Shown here one piece after another: positions 28,334 through 37,340 of a stretch of 64,000 bases of DNA. Made by a program: the position numbers and the translations under genes. How positions within the stretch are numbered: the first letter of the stretch is position 1; every line of letters begins with the position of its first letter. The notes below the pieces were generated by a model, which had not been told where the DNA came from, made no database searches, and saw only the letters and a program-made list of their open reading frames with translations. The DNA comes from Mucilaginibacter sp. KACC 22773 (GTDB lineage Bacteria > Bacteroidota > Bacteroidia > Sphingobacteriales > Sphingobacteriaceae), in assembly GCF_028736215.1 (NCBI RefSeq), contig NZ_CP117883.1, forward strand, positions 6,076,001 through 6,140,000. Reading direction: 5' to 3'.

Positions 28334-29083
28334 ATGAATGGTAAAGTAGCATTAGTAACGGGCGCCGGAAGCGGCATGGGAGAAGCGGCAGCGATCATGT
28401 TTGCTCAGGCAGGTGCATCAGTTGTAGTAGCAGATGTCAATGAGGAAGCTGCAAAAGCTGTGGCGCAGAAGATAAACGCAAAAGGCCAGGCTGCCATAGC
28501 TGTCCGGTGCGACGTAACAGATGCAGAACAGGTACGGTCGATGGTTGATAAAGCGGTAGAAATCTACGGGAGGATAGATGCGGCATTTAATAATGCAGGG
28601 ATTCAAAGTCCTGCAACCGATATAGCCGATCTGGAAGAAGATGAATACGACCGTATTATGGACATCAATCTTAAAGGTGTGTGGCTTTGCATGAAATATG
28701 AGCTGCAACAAATGAAAAAACAGGGCAGCGGGGCTATAGTAAACAATTCGTCAATAGGGGGCCTGATCGGTTTGCCCGGACGCGCAGCCTATCACGCCGC
28801 TAAACACGGTGTTTTGGGTATGACCAAGAGTGCAGCGGCGGAGTATGCGGCAAAAGGAATACTGATCAATGCGGTATGTCCCGGTACTATAGAAACGCCT
28901 ATGGTACAAAAAATGATCGATTCAGGAGATTTACCCCTGGATGAGGCCATTAAGTTAATGCCTATCGGAAGACTTGGACATGCCGAGGAAGTGGCTGCAG
29001 CTGTACTATGGCTTTGCAGCCCTGCAGCAAGTTTTATAGTTGGTCAGTCAATTGCTGTTGACGGAGGCTTTACAATTGTTTAG
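28334..29083 (+). CDS. SDR-family NAD(P)-dependent oxidoreductase
   Basis: A 249-aa short-chain dehydrogenase very similar to 17570-18322. TGAGSGMG cofactor motif, NNAGIQSPATD, NNSSIGGLIGLPGRAAYHAAK with the catalytic Ser and YxxxK, NAVCPGTIETPMV and VGQSIAVDGGFTIV. It has its own operator and promoter (module e) and is followed by a cyclophilin-like protein gene 111 bases later. The pair looks inserted between the TonB receptor and moaA because a fossil of the receptor tail lies on the far side. Confidence 0.92.
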   Translation: MNGKVALVTGAGSGMGEAAAIMFAQAGASVVVADVNEEAAKAVAQKINAKGQAAIAVRCDVTDAEQVRSMVDKAVEIYGRIDAAFNNAGIQSPATDIADLEEDEYDRIMDINLKGVWLCMKYELQQMKKQGSGAIVNNSSIGGLIGLPGRAAYHAAKHGVLGMTKSAAAEYAAKGILINAVCPGTIETPMVQKMIDSGDLPLDEAIKLMPIGRLGHAEEVAAAVLWLCSPAASFIVGQSIAVDGGFTIV

Positions 29084-29194
29084 CGCGGGAATTTGACAGA
29101 GAAGCCGGGTATTCAGCCGTGCAGGATTCGTCAGCAGGTAAACACTTGTACCAGCCGGACAGACTGGTGTGAAAATATTATAAACAAAAAGGAA

Positions 29195-29695
29195 ATGACA
29201 CAGGTATTAAAAATTGATTTTAAGATAACAGCTTTTTTGATGGTGTTTGCTTTATGCGGTAAAGAAAGCTTAGTTATTTCCGATAAGACCGAGATACGCA
29301 ACAATCGGTTTGCCATTAAGAATAATAAATCAGCTGATCAAATGAAAATTACCATAGCATCCAGGACGTTCACAGCCAAACTCCTTGAAAATCCAACAGC
29401 GGCGGCATTCAAAGCGATGCTGCCTATGACCATTAATATGAATGAGCTGAACGGAAACGAGAAATATTTTGACCTCTCAGAAGATCTTGTACGAAACGCG
29501 TCTAATCCGGGAACTATCCATGCCGGTGACCTGATGCTGTATGGTTCGAATACATTGGTTCTTTTCTATAAAACCTTTTCTACGCCATACAGCTATACCC
29601 GGATCGGACATATCGATGATATTACCGGACTGGCTGCGGCATTAGGTTCAAAAGGTGTAACTGTAAATTTTGACATGGTAAAAAAAGAGAACTAA
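29195..29695 (+). CDS. cyclophilin-like fold protein, probably exported
   Basis: A 166-aa protein. The N-terminus is hydrophobic (FKITAFLMVFALCG), then a cyclophilin-like beta barrel: MKITIASRTFTAKLLENPTA, AAFKAMLPMTINMNELNG, EKYFDLSEDL, HAGDLMLYGSNTLVLFYKTF and YTRIGHIDDITGL. Start 29195 (preceded by AAAGGAA) is preferred over 29093. It belongs to the small bacterial cyclophilin-like family whose function is not established. A paralogue is at 36835-37269 in the same regulon. Confidence 0.82.
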   Translation: MTQVLKIDFKITAFLMVFALCGKESLVISDKTEIRNNRFAIKNNKSADQMKITIASRTFTAKLLENPTAAAFKAMLPMTINMNELNGNEKYFDLSEDLVRNASNPGTIHAGDLMLYGSNTLVLFYKTFSTPYSYTRIGHIDDITGLAAALGSKGVTVNFDMVKKEN

Positions 29696-29830
29696 ACGCA
29701 AAGTCTTCAAGGCCGGCTCCTGAATACAGGAAAGCCCTGTGTTATCCGGCAACATATGCTTTCAGGGAAAGGGCAGATAATTCAATGCCTGTATTTGCGA
29801 TAATTGCCTGAAATAAAGAGCGGAGAGAAG

Positions 29831-29916
29831 AAATTTATTTTAACATCATTGGTATTCATTTTTAGTGGTCCGTCAATAGCCGGACTGCATTCAGAACACA
29901 GACCAGCAGACTATGA
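29831..29916 (+). pseudogene. fossil of the TonB receptor 3' end
   Basis: The stretch TATTCATTTTTAG (29853-29865) and CCGTCAATAG a few bases on match the intact receptor's final codons (28138-28203) identically, with further similarity through to a TGA at 29914-29916. Upstream AATTTATTTTAAC aligns with AACTTACTTAACC. A one-base deletion destroys the frame. The fossil ends 29 bases before moaA, implying that a receptor gene once lay directly before moaA. Confidence 0.65.
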
Positions 29917-29944
29917 TTGACACAATCCATTTATCCCCCCGGTT

Positions 29945-30928
29945 ATGCTGATCGATCAATACGGCAGAAAGCTGGATTACCTGAGACTCTCGGTAACGGA
30001 CCGCTGTAATTTCAGATGTTACTACTGTATGCCAGAAGAAGGCATTGATTTTGCACGGCGCGCGGACCTGATGAGCTTTGACGAGATGCTGCAGTTATCA
30101 TCTGTTTTCTGCGGTTTGGGTGTATCCAAGATCCGTATTACCGGCGGTGAGCCATTTTTACGTGCCGGTATTATGCCCTTTTTGAAAAAGCTGAATGTTG
30201 CCGGAGGACTGAGTGAAATTACGGTAACCAGCAACGGCACCTTGTCGGAGCGATACCAGGCGGAATTGCTGCAAATGGGTATCCGCAGGATCAACATCAG
30301 TCTTGATTCATTAACCCGCGAGCGGTTCGCGCAAATTACCCGCAGGGATAGTTTTGAAAGTGTTTATGCCGGTATTTTTAAACTGCTGGACGACGGATTT
30401 GATATCAAGCTCAATTGTGTGGTTGCCGAAAATAAGAATATTCAGGACATTATTCCCTTTGTTGAGCTGACCAGACATCACCAGCTGTCCGTCAGGTTTC
30501 TGGAGGAAATGCCTTTTAACGGGAACAGTCATAAATCTGCCGGGGTCCTATGGGATCACCGGCAGATTTATGACCATATCAGCGCGCATTACAACGAAAT
30601 CATCCCGATGTTCAATACGGTCAGTTCCACGTCCGTAAATTACCGCATAAGCGGTTATAAAGGAACCTTTGGTATTATCCCCTCGTTCAGCCGCACATTT
30701 TGCGGCACCTGTAACCGTATCCGTTTATCGGCGACCGGAGATCTGCGCACCTGCCTTTACGGGCCGCCGGTACTGAATCTTCGTGATCTTCTGCGCAGCG
30801 GAAAGCCACAGGCAATATTGGAACAGGAAATTTTAGCAGCCGTCAGCCGGCGGGTACGGGATGGTTTCGAGGCCGAAGCGTTAAGCGGCGGACAGGTCAG
30901 TACTTCCATGTCGGCATTAGGGGGTTAA
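29945..30928 (+). CDS. moaA: GTP 3',8-cyclase MoaA
   Basis: A 327-aa radical-SAM enzyme for the first step of molybdenum cofactor synthesis (GTP to 3',8-cyclo-GTP). The N-terminal cluster motif CNFRCYYC, GGEPFLR, the C-terminal cluster CGTCNRIRLSATGDLRTC and the terminal GG (SALGG) needed for catalysis are all present. Other moa/moe genes are absent from the window. It is followed 25 bases later by an xdhC-like gene and so forms a Moco/insertion pair serving the molybdenum hydroxylase at 46845. Confidence 0.95.
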   Translation: MLIDQYGRKLDYLRLSVTDRCNFRCYYCMPEEGIDFARRADLMSFDEMLQLSSVFCGLGVSKIRITGGEPFLRAGIMPFLKKLNVAGGLSEITVTSNGTLSERYQAELLQMGIRRINISLDSLTRERFAQITRRDSFESVYAGIFKLLDDGFDIKLNCVVAENKNIQDIIPFVELTRHHQLSVRFLEEMPFNGNSHKSAGVLWDHRQIYDHISAHYNEIIPMFNTVSSTSVNYRISGYKGTFGIIPSFSRTFCGTCNRIRLSATGDLRTCLYGPPVLNLRDLLRSGKPQAILEQEILAAVSRRVRDGFEAEALSGGQVSTSMSALGG

Positions 30929-30953
30929 CATTCATTATCTGCATGTTATTGAC

Positions 30954-32093
30954 ATGCCAATCAAAAGGAAGATGAAAGAATTAGAAGCGATTATAAGTGC
31001 CTTTGACAAGGCTGACGCGCTGGGAAAGAAAACGGCACTGGCTACTGTAGTTCATGTAGACGGCTCTTCCTATCGCCGGGCCGGAGCCCGTATGCTGATC
31101 ACTGAAGACGGGCAGTTAACCGGTGCGATCAGCGGCGGCTGCCTGGAAGGTGACGCGCTGCGAAAAGCCCGGCTGGTAATCGTTCAGCAGCAGCCTATGC
31201 TGGTCACCTACGACACGACAGATGACGACGATGCCAAATTAGGTGTCGGGTTGGGCTGCAACGGTATTATAAACATCCTGATCGAGCCCATTATGCCGGA
31301 GCAGGCACTTAACCCCATGGCCTTTTTCAGGTTGTTTTTAAGTAAACGGGAACCGGTTGTCCTGGTTACCGTCTTTAACATGACCGACAAGCGTGCGCCA
31401 CAATATGGTACCTGTTTGTTAATTAATGAAGCCGGACATACCTTAGGTTCGCCTCCTGACCATGGTATGAGCGATTTGATCCTGTCTGATGCGTTTGATG
31501 TGCTGCACAACGGCAACACGGCGACGAAAACATACGTCTACCAGAACAGCTACACTTGTTTTATTGAATTATTGCAGCCCGCCCTATCCCTCGTCGTTGT
31601 CGGAGCAGGTAACGATGCTATACCCTTAACGCAAATGGCTAAGGTTTTGGGCTGGCGGACAACGGTGGTTGACGGCCGTGCCAATTATATTACAGCGGAG
31701 CGCTTCCCGCAGGCCGATCAGCTGATCGCTGCAAAACCGAATGAAGTAACGGGCCGGTTAAACCTTGATAAGCGCACCGTATTTATGCTCATGACGCATA
31801 ACTATAACTATGATATGGCTTTGCTGGAGCATCTGCTCCCGGAACAGCTGCCGTTTGTCGGCGTACTCGGTCCAAAAAAGCGGTTGACGCGAATGCTGGA
31901 GGAATTAAATGCTGTGCGCGTAATTCCACAGGAGCAATTGCAGCATGTTTACGGGCCGGCAGGATTAGACCTTGGTTCAGAAAATCCCGAAGAGATCGCG
32001 CTTTCTATACTGGCGCAAATTCAATCGGTCATCAATAACAGGGACGGAAGCCCGTTGTATAACAAACAGGTAATTCATGACCGGGATAATTAG
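30954..32093 (+). CDS. XdhC/CoxI-family molybdenum cofactor insertion factor
   Basis: A 379-aa protein. The XdhC_CoxI N-terminal part reads ATVVHVDGSSYRRAGARML and AISGGCLEGDALRKA; the C-terminal Rossmann domain reads LSLVVVGAGNDAIPL, TTVVDGRANYI, and MLMTHNYNYD. Homologues bind sulfurated Moco and load it into xanthine-dehydrogenase-family enzymes. Met 30972 (MKELEAI) is an alternative start. Likely partner: the Mo subunit at 47312-49462. Confidence 0.9.
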   Translation: MPIKRKMKELEAIISAFDKADALGKKTALATVVHVDGSSYRRAGARMLITEDGQLTGAISGGCLEGDALRKARLVIVQQQPMLVTYDTTDDDDAKLGVGLGCNGIINILIEPIMPEQALNPMAFFRLFLSKREPVVLVTVFNMTDKRAPQYGTCLLINEAGHTLGSPPDHGMSDLILSDAFDVLHNGNTATKTYVYQNSYTCFIELLQPALSLVVVGAGNDAIPLTQMAKVLGWRTTVVDGRANYITAERFPQADQLIAAKPNEVTGRLNLDKRTVFMLMTHNYNYDMALLEHLLPEQLPFVGVLGPKKRLTRMLEELNAVRVIPQEQLQHVYGPAGLDLGSENPEEIALSILAQIQSVINNRDGSPLYNKQVIHDRDN

Positions 32094-32279
32094 CACAGAA
32101 GCTGCCCTGCCTGGAATTTAGAATATAATAGGATATCATGTTATTCAGCGTGGTGCTCATACCTGCGCAATCTGCCATTTGGAAAACAAAAAATCAGCGG
32201 GAGATAATGGATAGATGGCAAGCGGGAGACTCATTTGCTTAGGTAATAATGTCATTTATCAGCTTCGCCATCAAAGCCA

Positions 32280-32322
32280 AGACAGAAGGCTCTTTGGAAT
32301 TTATCCAAAGAGCCTTCTGTCT
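32280..32322. terminator. 19-bp perfect hairpin between convergent genes
   Basis: Bases 32280-32298 (AGACAGAAGGCTCTTTGGA) are the exact reverse complement of 32304-32322, with a 5-base loop. It lies between the 3' ends of the XdhC gene and the DJ-1 fusion gene in a 308-base gap that otherwise shows nothing. No T-run follows on either strand, so it may act as a processing or stability hairpin rather than a classic terminator. Confidence 0.6.
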
Positions 32323-32401
32323 ATTTAAATTCTGCAATTTTGCGTTTATGGACAACCTCACAATCGCCCTAATAGTTTATAAGGGCTATGATCCTTTTTC
32401 T

Positions 32402-33838
32402 TTAGTTCGCTGTACTTTCAAAGAAGCCCTTCACAACCAGTGTCGACGACAGGGCGTTAGGCCAGCCTGAATAGAAACCCAGATGTGTAAGTATTTCAGC
32501 TATCTGAGCTTTCGTTAAACCATGCGTTATTGCCCGGCTAAGATAGAACGGAAGAAACTGCGTGTATCCGGAAGCCATCAGCGCACTGACAGTCACCAGA
32601 CTTCTATCCCGGGGGGTAAGGCCAGGGCGCAGCCACACTTCATGATATAGCAGGTCGCCTGTGTATTGTTCCAATCCAGGAGCCACCGGGGCTATGTTCT
32701 GGTGAATGAATGCCACACGGGCCTCTTCATCCGGCACAGCCAGTTCGATCGGAACAAGTTCCGGCGACGCGCTCGGAAGCTGATCAGCTCCAATTCCGCG
32801 CTGGTCGAAGATATCTTTTAACATGGCGATAGCTGAAAAAGAATTTGACCAGCCTGCATAGAACGCAAGATGCGTAATGATCTCAGATATTTCAGCCGGC
32901 GTAACGCCATTGTCAAGTGACAGATTAAAATAATGGAGCATCCCTATTATCCGGTTTCCCATAATGAGCGAAGAAAGCGTAACCAGGCTGCGATCCCTGA
33001 GAGACAGATCCGGACGTTTCCACAAATCATTGACAATTGCGTCATGCGTATATTTCGCAAGGGCCGGCGATACCCTGTTTACATCTTCTGGTGTTATTGC
33101 GGAGTGCGGAGCAGCCGACTGTTCCGCAACCTGCGTTGCAGGGGCGTAGGTTTTTAACAAACCGAGAATAGCCTCCCCTACGCCGGCCGCTGATGCAGGA
33201 TTCTGACCGGTGATCAGGCGTCCGTCAACGATCACATTAGAATTCCAGTTGGGCGCAGGGTAGTGAACGGCTCCATGGGCAGCCAATGCATCGGCCAGTA
33301 AAAAAGGAACGACGTCTGTAGCCTGAACCTCTGCCTCTTCGTCATTTGTAAACGAGGTTACTCTTTTTCCTGAAACCAGATAGCTGCCATCGCTCAGCAC
33401 AACGTTGACCAACGCTGCTGGGCCGTGACATACGGCTGAAACAACTCCTCCGTTTTCATAAATCTGACGTGTTACACGGCGTACAGCGGAGCTTTCAGGG
33501 AAATCCCACATTGTTCCGTGGCCCCCGGCAAAGAAGATCGTTGAATAAATGAATGGATTTACATCATCAAGGCTTTGCGTTGTCCGAAGTGCTTCGCGGA
33601 AGTTTTCATCGTTCCAAAAACGGGCGTTGATAGGATCGGCCAGATCAAAGCCGTCAATCGGCGGCTCTCCGCCTTTGATGGAAGCCAGTTCCACTTTCAC
33701 ACCGGCGGCTTCCAGCTTTGCCAGCGGATGGGTGAGTTCACTAAGCCAGAAGCCGGTAGGCTGGCCGGATTTACCTTTTACACTGTTGCTTGTAACCACA
33801 CATAATACAGGCTTGTAGTTTATGATTTCTTTCATCAT
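32402..33838 (-). CDS. DJ-1/PfpI domain fused to two carboxymuconolactone-decarboxylase-like domains
   Basis: A 478-aa fusion. Residues 1-228 form a DJ-1/PfpI class-I glutamine-amidotransferase-like domain with FFAGGHGTMWDFP and the nucleophile Cys in SAVCHGPAAL (about 136), as in Hsp31/YajL-type glyoxalases. After a linker come two AhpD/CMD repeats (about 255-340 and 385-475), each with LWKRPDLSLRDRSLVT- or VWLRPGLTPRDRSLVT-like starts and a HLAFYAGWSN or HLGFYSGWPN end. CMD-family proteins include decarboxylases and peroxidase partners. The flavodoxin gene ends 10 bases upstream, so the two are one transcription unit. A combined methylglyoxal/peroxide role is inferred. Confidence 0.87.
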   Translation of the reverse strand: MMKEIINYKPVLCVVTSNSVKGKSGQPTGFWLSELTHPLAKLEAAGVKVELASIKGGEPPIDGFDLADPINARFWNDENFREALRTTQSLDDVNPFIYSTIFFAGGHGTMWDFPESSAVRRVTRQIYENGGVVSAVCHGPAALVNVVLSDGSYLVSGKRVTSFTNDEEAEVQATDVVPFLLADALAAHGAVHYPAPNWNSNVIVDGRLITGQNPASAAGVGEAILGLLKTYAPATQVAEQSAAPHSAITPEDVNRVSPALAKYTHDAIVNDLWKRPDLSLRDRSLVTLSSLIMGNRIIGMLHYFNLSLDNGVTPAEISEIITHLAFYAGWSNSFSAIAMLKDIFDQRGIGADQLPSASPELVPIELAVPDEEARVAFIHQNIAPVAPGLEQYTGDLLYHEVWLRPGLTPRDRSLVTVSALMASGYTQFLPFYLSRAITHGLTKAQIAEILTHLGFYSGWPNALSSTLVVKGFFESTAN

Positions 33839-33848
33839 ATGTTTTGTT

Positions 33849-34427
33849 TTAAGAGCTGGCTTTCATTTTTACTGCAAATTCCGCGACCCGTTTGCCGAGC
33901 ACTTCACCTGTTAATTTATCATCTTCGTTTGGCGCAATGTCTGTCGGTTCCTGATGGGCCTGACCCATAGCTCCACCCCAGCTTCCGAGGCGATTTACGC
34001 CGTTGGGCTGCATAGGCATTTCACCCAGGCCAACCCAGATCATCCCATGTTCCATAGCCAGCGTATGGAAGTATTGCAGCGTACTGAATTTGTCACCGCT
34101 TGGTGTACCCGAAACGGTGAAACCTGCCGCCGGTTTATCGCGCCATTTCTGTCCGAACCAGCTATCTACGGTAGCGTCGGCAAAGGCTTTAAATTGCGCT
34201 GCAGGTCCGCCCATATAGGTTGGGCTGCCGAATATGATGGCATCGCTGGCATCCAGCGCGCTGATGATTGCATTATTTTCATAGCGACCATTGATGATAT
34301 CGTTTCCGTCAATGGGAATAAGATTCGTTTTGACACCGGCAACCGAGATCGCCCCTTTGCTGATAGCTTCAGCTAATTTTGCAGTGTGCCCTGCGCCGCT
34401 GAAGTAAATGATTGATATATTTGACAT
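33849..34427 (-). CDS. flavodoxin-fold NAD(P)H:quinone oxidoreductase (WrbA-like)
   Basis: A 192-aa flavodoxin-like protein: FMN phosphate loop IYFSGAGHTAKLAEAI at the N-terminus, FGSPTYMGGPAAQFKAF in the middle and AGFTVSGTPSGDKFSTL, as in WrbA/NQO-type flavoproteins that reduce quinones by two electrons. It leads the DJ-1/CMD fusion gene. No operator module precedes it. Confidence 0.88.
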   Translation of the reverse strand: MSNISIIYFSGAGHTAKLAEAISKGAISVAGVKTNLIPIDGNDIINGRYENNAIISALDASDAIIFGSPTYMGGPAAQFKAFADATVDSWFGQKWRDKPAAGFTVSGTPSGDKFSTLQYFHTLAMEHGMIWVGLGEMPMQPNGVNRLGSWGGAMGQAHQEPTDIAPNEDDKLTGEVLGKRVAEFAVKMKASS

Positions 34428-34623
34428 GATTGTATTTACTTTTATTTAGTCCGTTGGAGCGTAATGCTAAATAGTTTTTTGAGCATTGCTGTATAATTCC
34501 AGGCGTAGTTTCGTTATCTCCGGGAATTGTTTAGAAAAGCAGGACCACCGGTAATCCGGCAGGCCTGCCGATCAAGGAAAGTGTGATTGTATATCCGCTG
34601 TATCAGGACATATCTGCTGGTAA

Positions 34624-35682
34624 TTAATTTTTAAGCGACGCCATATCAATTACAAAACGATAGCGAACATCACTTTTCAGCATTCTTTCGTAGGCATCAT
34701 TTATATCCTGCATTTTTATCATTTCAATCTCGGAAACGATATTATGTTCGCCGCAGAAATTCAGCATTTTCTGTGTTTCCGCAATGCCTCCTATAAGAGA
34801 ACCTGCCACTGATTTTCTTCCCATGATCATCGGAATGGTATTGAGCATAGGGTTCAGATCACCTAAATATCCTACCAGCACAATCGTTCCGCTAATGCTT
34901 AAAGTAGCAACATACGGGTTGATATTGTGTATATAAGGTACAGTGTCTATGATTAAATCAAAGTTCCCTTTAACGGCTTCCATTTGATCTTCATCGGTAG
35001 ATATTACGACATGGTCAGCGCCGAGGTCTTTAGCATCCTGTGTTTTATCGGGTGTTCTTGAAAACAGTGTTACATCTGCTCCAAGTCCTTTTGCCAATTT
35101 GATAGCCATGTGTCCCAGGCCGCCCAAACCCACTACTCCTACTTTACTGCCTTCTCCGACATTCCAATGTTTTAGCGGCGACCAAGTGGTAATTCCGGCG
35201 CAAAGCAGTGGCGCTACGGCTGCTAAATCCAGATTATCAGGCACTTGCAGAACAAAGTGTTCGTCAACCACTATTTTTTCGGCATAACCGCCATAAGTTT
35301 TTCCTCCTAAGTGTTTATCAGTTCCGCCATAAGTGCCTGTAAATCCGGTAAGACAATACTGTTCGAGGTCATGTTCGCAACTGCTGCAGGTCCGGCAGGA
35401 GTCTACCAGGCAGCCAACCGCAACGGTATCTCCTGCTTTGTATCTGGTAACATCACTTCCTACCCGGGTTACTTTTCCTACAATTTCGTGCCCCGGAACA
35501 GTCGGATAAACGGAAAAGCCCCAGTCATTCCTTGCTGTATGCAGGTCCGAATGGCAAACGCCGCAATACAGAATTTCAATTTCCACGTCCTTTGGGGTTG
35601 GTTCCCGACGCGCTATATTCATTTGGGCTAAATCTGCATCGGCGGCCGATGCGCCAAATGCCTTAACTGTTGTTGTGTTCAT
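34624..35682 (-). CDS. zinc-dependent NAD(P) alcohol dehydrogenase (YahK/Ahr-like)
   Basis: A 352-aa cytoplasmic medium-chain dehydrogenase. Catalytic zinc ligands: Cys in CGVCHSDLH (about 41), GHEIVG (His) and Cys in LLCAGITTWSPL; structural zinc: the four Cys of SCRTCSSCEHDLEQYC. The NADP site is VGLGGLGHMAIKLAKGLGA. The family reduces many aldehydes with NADPH. Module at 35736-35802 lies directly upstream, at the end of the araC gene, so this is a likely AraC target. Confidence 0.93.
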   Translation of the reverse strand: MNTTTVKAFGASAADADLAQMNIARREPTPKDVEIEILYCGVCHSDLHTARNDWGFSVYPTVPGHEIVGKVTRVGSDVTRYKAGDTVAVGCLVDSCRTCSSCEHDLEQYCLTGFTGTYGGTDKHLGGKTYGGYAEKIVVDEHFVLQVPDNLDLAAVAPLLCAGITTWSPLKHWNVGEGSKVGVVGLGGLGHMAIKLAKGLGADVTLFSRTPDKTQDAKDLGADHVVISTDEDQMEAVKGNFDLIIDTVPYIHNINPYVATLSISGTIVLVGYLGDLNPMLNTIPMIMGRKSVAGSLIGGIAETQKMLNFCGEHNIVSEIEMIKMQDINDAYERMLKSDVRYRFVIDMASLKN

Positions 35683-35735
35683 TTTTTCTGCTTTATTAAT
35701 TTAGTTGCCTGTGATTGACCGACATTGTATAGGCA

Positions 35736-35802
35736 CAAAATTATCCTGTACAGGAGCCGTGCAGTTAACACCAATCAAACAAATCATTAATGATATCAAG
35801 TA
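35736..35802 (-). promoter_or_regulatory. 21-bp direct-repeat operator plus -7 box (module f, alcohol dehydrogenase)
   Basis: On the minus strand the distal half-site TACTTGAT (35795-35802) contains the TGA stop of the araC gene; the proximal TGTTTGAT is at 35774-35781. The -7 box TAATTTTG is at 35736-35743, 38 bases on. The dehydrogenase ATG is about 54 bases beyond. Confidence 0.78.
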
Positions 35803-36674
35803 ATTTGTGACCGCAGAGCAGAGGGAACTATACCGGTGACTCTCTTGAAGTAGTTGTTGAAATGCGTGGGGTATTCAAAGCCGAGGGAAAAGGCAACTTC
35901 AGCAATATTCCAATCTTTATGTTGCAGGAGCGCTTTTGCTTCAGTTACGATCCGTTCGGCAATATGTAAGGAGATCGGTTTGCCGGTGGTCTCCTTTACG
36001 GCACGGTTAAGGTGGTTGATATGCAGGGATAGGGTCTTTGCGAAGTCCTGTGCCCTTCTGATCTGCAGCGGGCTGTCCGTCGATTCAATCGGAAACTGCC
36101 TTTCCAAAAGCTCAAAGAATAAAGTGGTTATTCTCGAAGACGCGTTCGTAGTTTTAAAAAAATTGACCGAAGGTTCTATCTTTAAAGCCTCATAAATGAT
36201 CAGATTGATATAGCTCCGGATAAGATCATGTTTAAAGACGTATTCAGAATTCTGCTCTGATACCATTTTTTCAAAGAGCGAAGCAAAGAGATCTCGCTGA
36301 GTCTTGGTAAGGGCAAAAACAGGCGTTCCGCCAATTTTAAAAAGCGGAGATTCCTGGAGTGTCTTTGTGTGTTCATGACCTTTAAAGAAATCTTCGGAAA
36401 ACAGACAGGCATAACCGGTTTGCTGTTCCGATAAGAATTTCCAGGAATAAGGAATATGCGGGTTGCCGAAAAATAAGGTGGCACCGTCAACTTCAATTCC
36501 TTTATCTGCATAGTGAATAATGCTTTTACCGATGGTAAAGCAAATCTTGTAGATACCTTTACGGCTGTATGATTTTATGACGCTGCGCTGGGTAACTATA
36601 CGATAGACCTGAAATCCGTTTTGTTTCAGGCCGGAATTAAATTCGGAAGAAGGAGATATATTGGGATCACTCAT
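35796..36674 (-). CDS. AraC-family transcriptional regulator
   Basis: A 292-aa regulator: cupin-like N-terminal sensor (about 1-170, with GATLFFGNPHIPYSW) and C-terminal double HTH (about 190-292: LSLHINHLNRAVKETTG, DWNIAEVAFSLGFEYPTHF, YFKRVTGIVPSALR). It closely resembles 37334-38215 and 41131-42000. Its stop codon is embedded in the operator of the downstream dehydrogenase gene. It is a prime candidate for binding the 21-bp repeats. Confidence 0.92.
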   Translation of the reverse strand: MSDPNISPSSEFNSGLKQNGFQVYRIVTQRSVIKSYSRKGIYKICFTIGKSIIHYADKGIEVDGATLFFGNPHIPYSWKFLSEQQTGYACLFSEDFFKGHEHTKTLQESPLFKIGGTPVFALTKTQRDLFASLFEKMVSEQNSEYVFKHDLIRSYINLIIYEALKIEPSVNFFKTTNASSRITTLFFELLERQFPIESTDSPLQIRRAQDFAKTLSLHINHLNRAVKETTGKPISLHIAERIVTEAKALLQHKDWNIAEVAFSLGFEYPTHFNNYFKRVTGIVPSALRSQIT

Positions 36675-36834
36675 GCTGTTAAAATTCGAAAGTATATCTG
36701 GATACTGACGCGGTTAATAGATGAAATTAATGATTTCAGCACCGGCGTAATAACGGTTATTCCGGAACCAATAACTACCTTTATTCGAATCGATTTAATG
36801 TATTAAGGTTCGAAGTTCAGGTTTAGGAAAATCG

Positions 36835-37269
36835 CTAACGGACAAGTTCAAATCTGGCCTGCAGGCCATCGGATGCCTTCAGGATTTCCATACCGGAATC
36901 TATTTTGCCCAGTTTCACGAGGTCCGAAGAATAGGTGAAATCTTTATAGAATATTGCCAGATTTCCCCAGGGGGCATAATAGGTGATGGCACCTATGGAT
37001 GGGTCACTACCTTCCGGGACGTTCTGAGTAGAGAGTTTTTTGGGCAGGTAGGATATCTTTTCCTTTCCAGCATAGTCTTTCAGTGTAAGCGTGAGCGGAA
37101 GAAGGGATATAAAATCCCGGGTGGCAGCATTATCATAGAGCGTACCAGTGATTACCTTTCCGCCTATGGTGATGCTTATCTTTTGATTCGCTGATGTATG
37201 CATGTCGTTATATTTATTGCTCGTAACGAAAAAACTCATTACAGCACAAAGAATTAATCTGTTGAACAT
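36835..37269 (-). CDS. cyclophilin-like fold protein
   Basis: A 144-aa protein with a hydrophobic N-terminus and cyclophilin-like domain: KISITIGGKVITGTLYDNA, FISLLPLTLTLKDYAG, EKISYLPKKL, GAITYYAPWGNLAIFYKDF and LVKLGKIDSGMEIL. It is a paralogue of 29195-29695. The -7 box at 37274-37281 ends only 4 bases before this ATG, so the message would be nearly leaderless, or else translation starts at Met 37239 or 37203. Function unknown. Confidence 0.82.
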   Translation of the reverse strand: MFNRLILCAVMSFFVTSNKYNDMHTSANQKISITIGGKVITGTLYDNAATRDFISLLPLTLTLKDYAGKEKISYLPKKLSTQNVPEGSDPSIGAITYYAPWGNLAIFYKDFTYSSDLVKLGKIDSGMEILKASDGLQARFELVR

Positions 37270-37273
37270 GGAA

Positions 37274-37340
37274 CAAAATTACGTCGGTAAAACAGGCGAA
37301 TGTTAACGCCAATCAAACAAAAAAGTAATTATATCAAGCA
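37274..37340 (-). promoter_or_regulatory. 21-bp direct-repeat operator plus -7 box (module g, cyclophilin-like gene)
   Basis: Minus-strand distal half-site TGCTTGAT (37333-37340) contains the TGA stop of the araC gene; proximal TGTTTGAT at 37312-37319; -7 box TAATTTTG at 37274-37281, 38 bases on. The same arrangement as module f. Confidence 0.78.
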
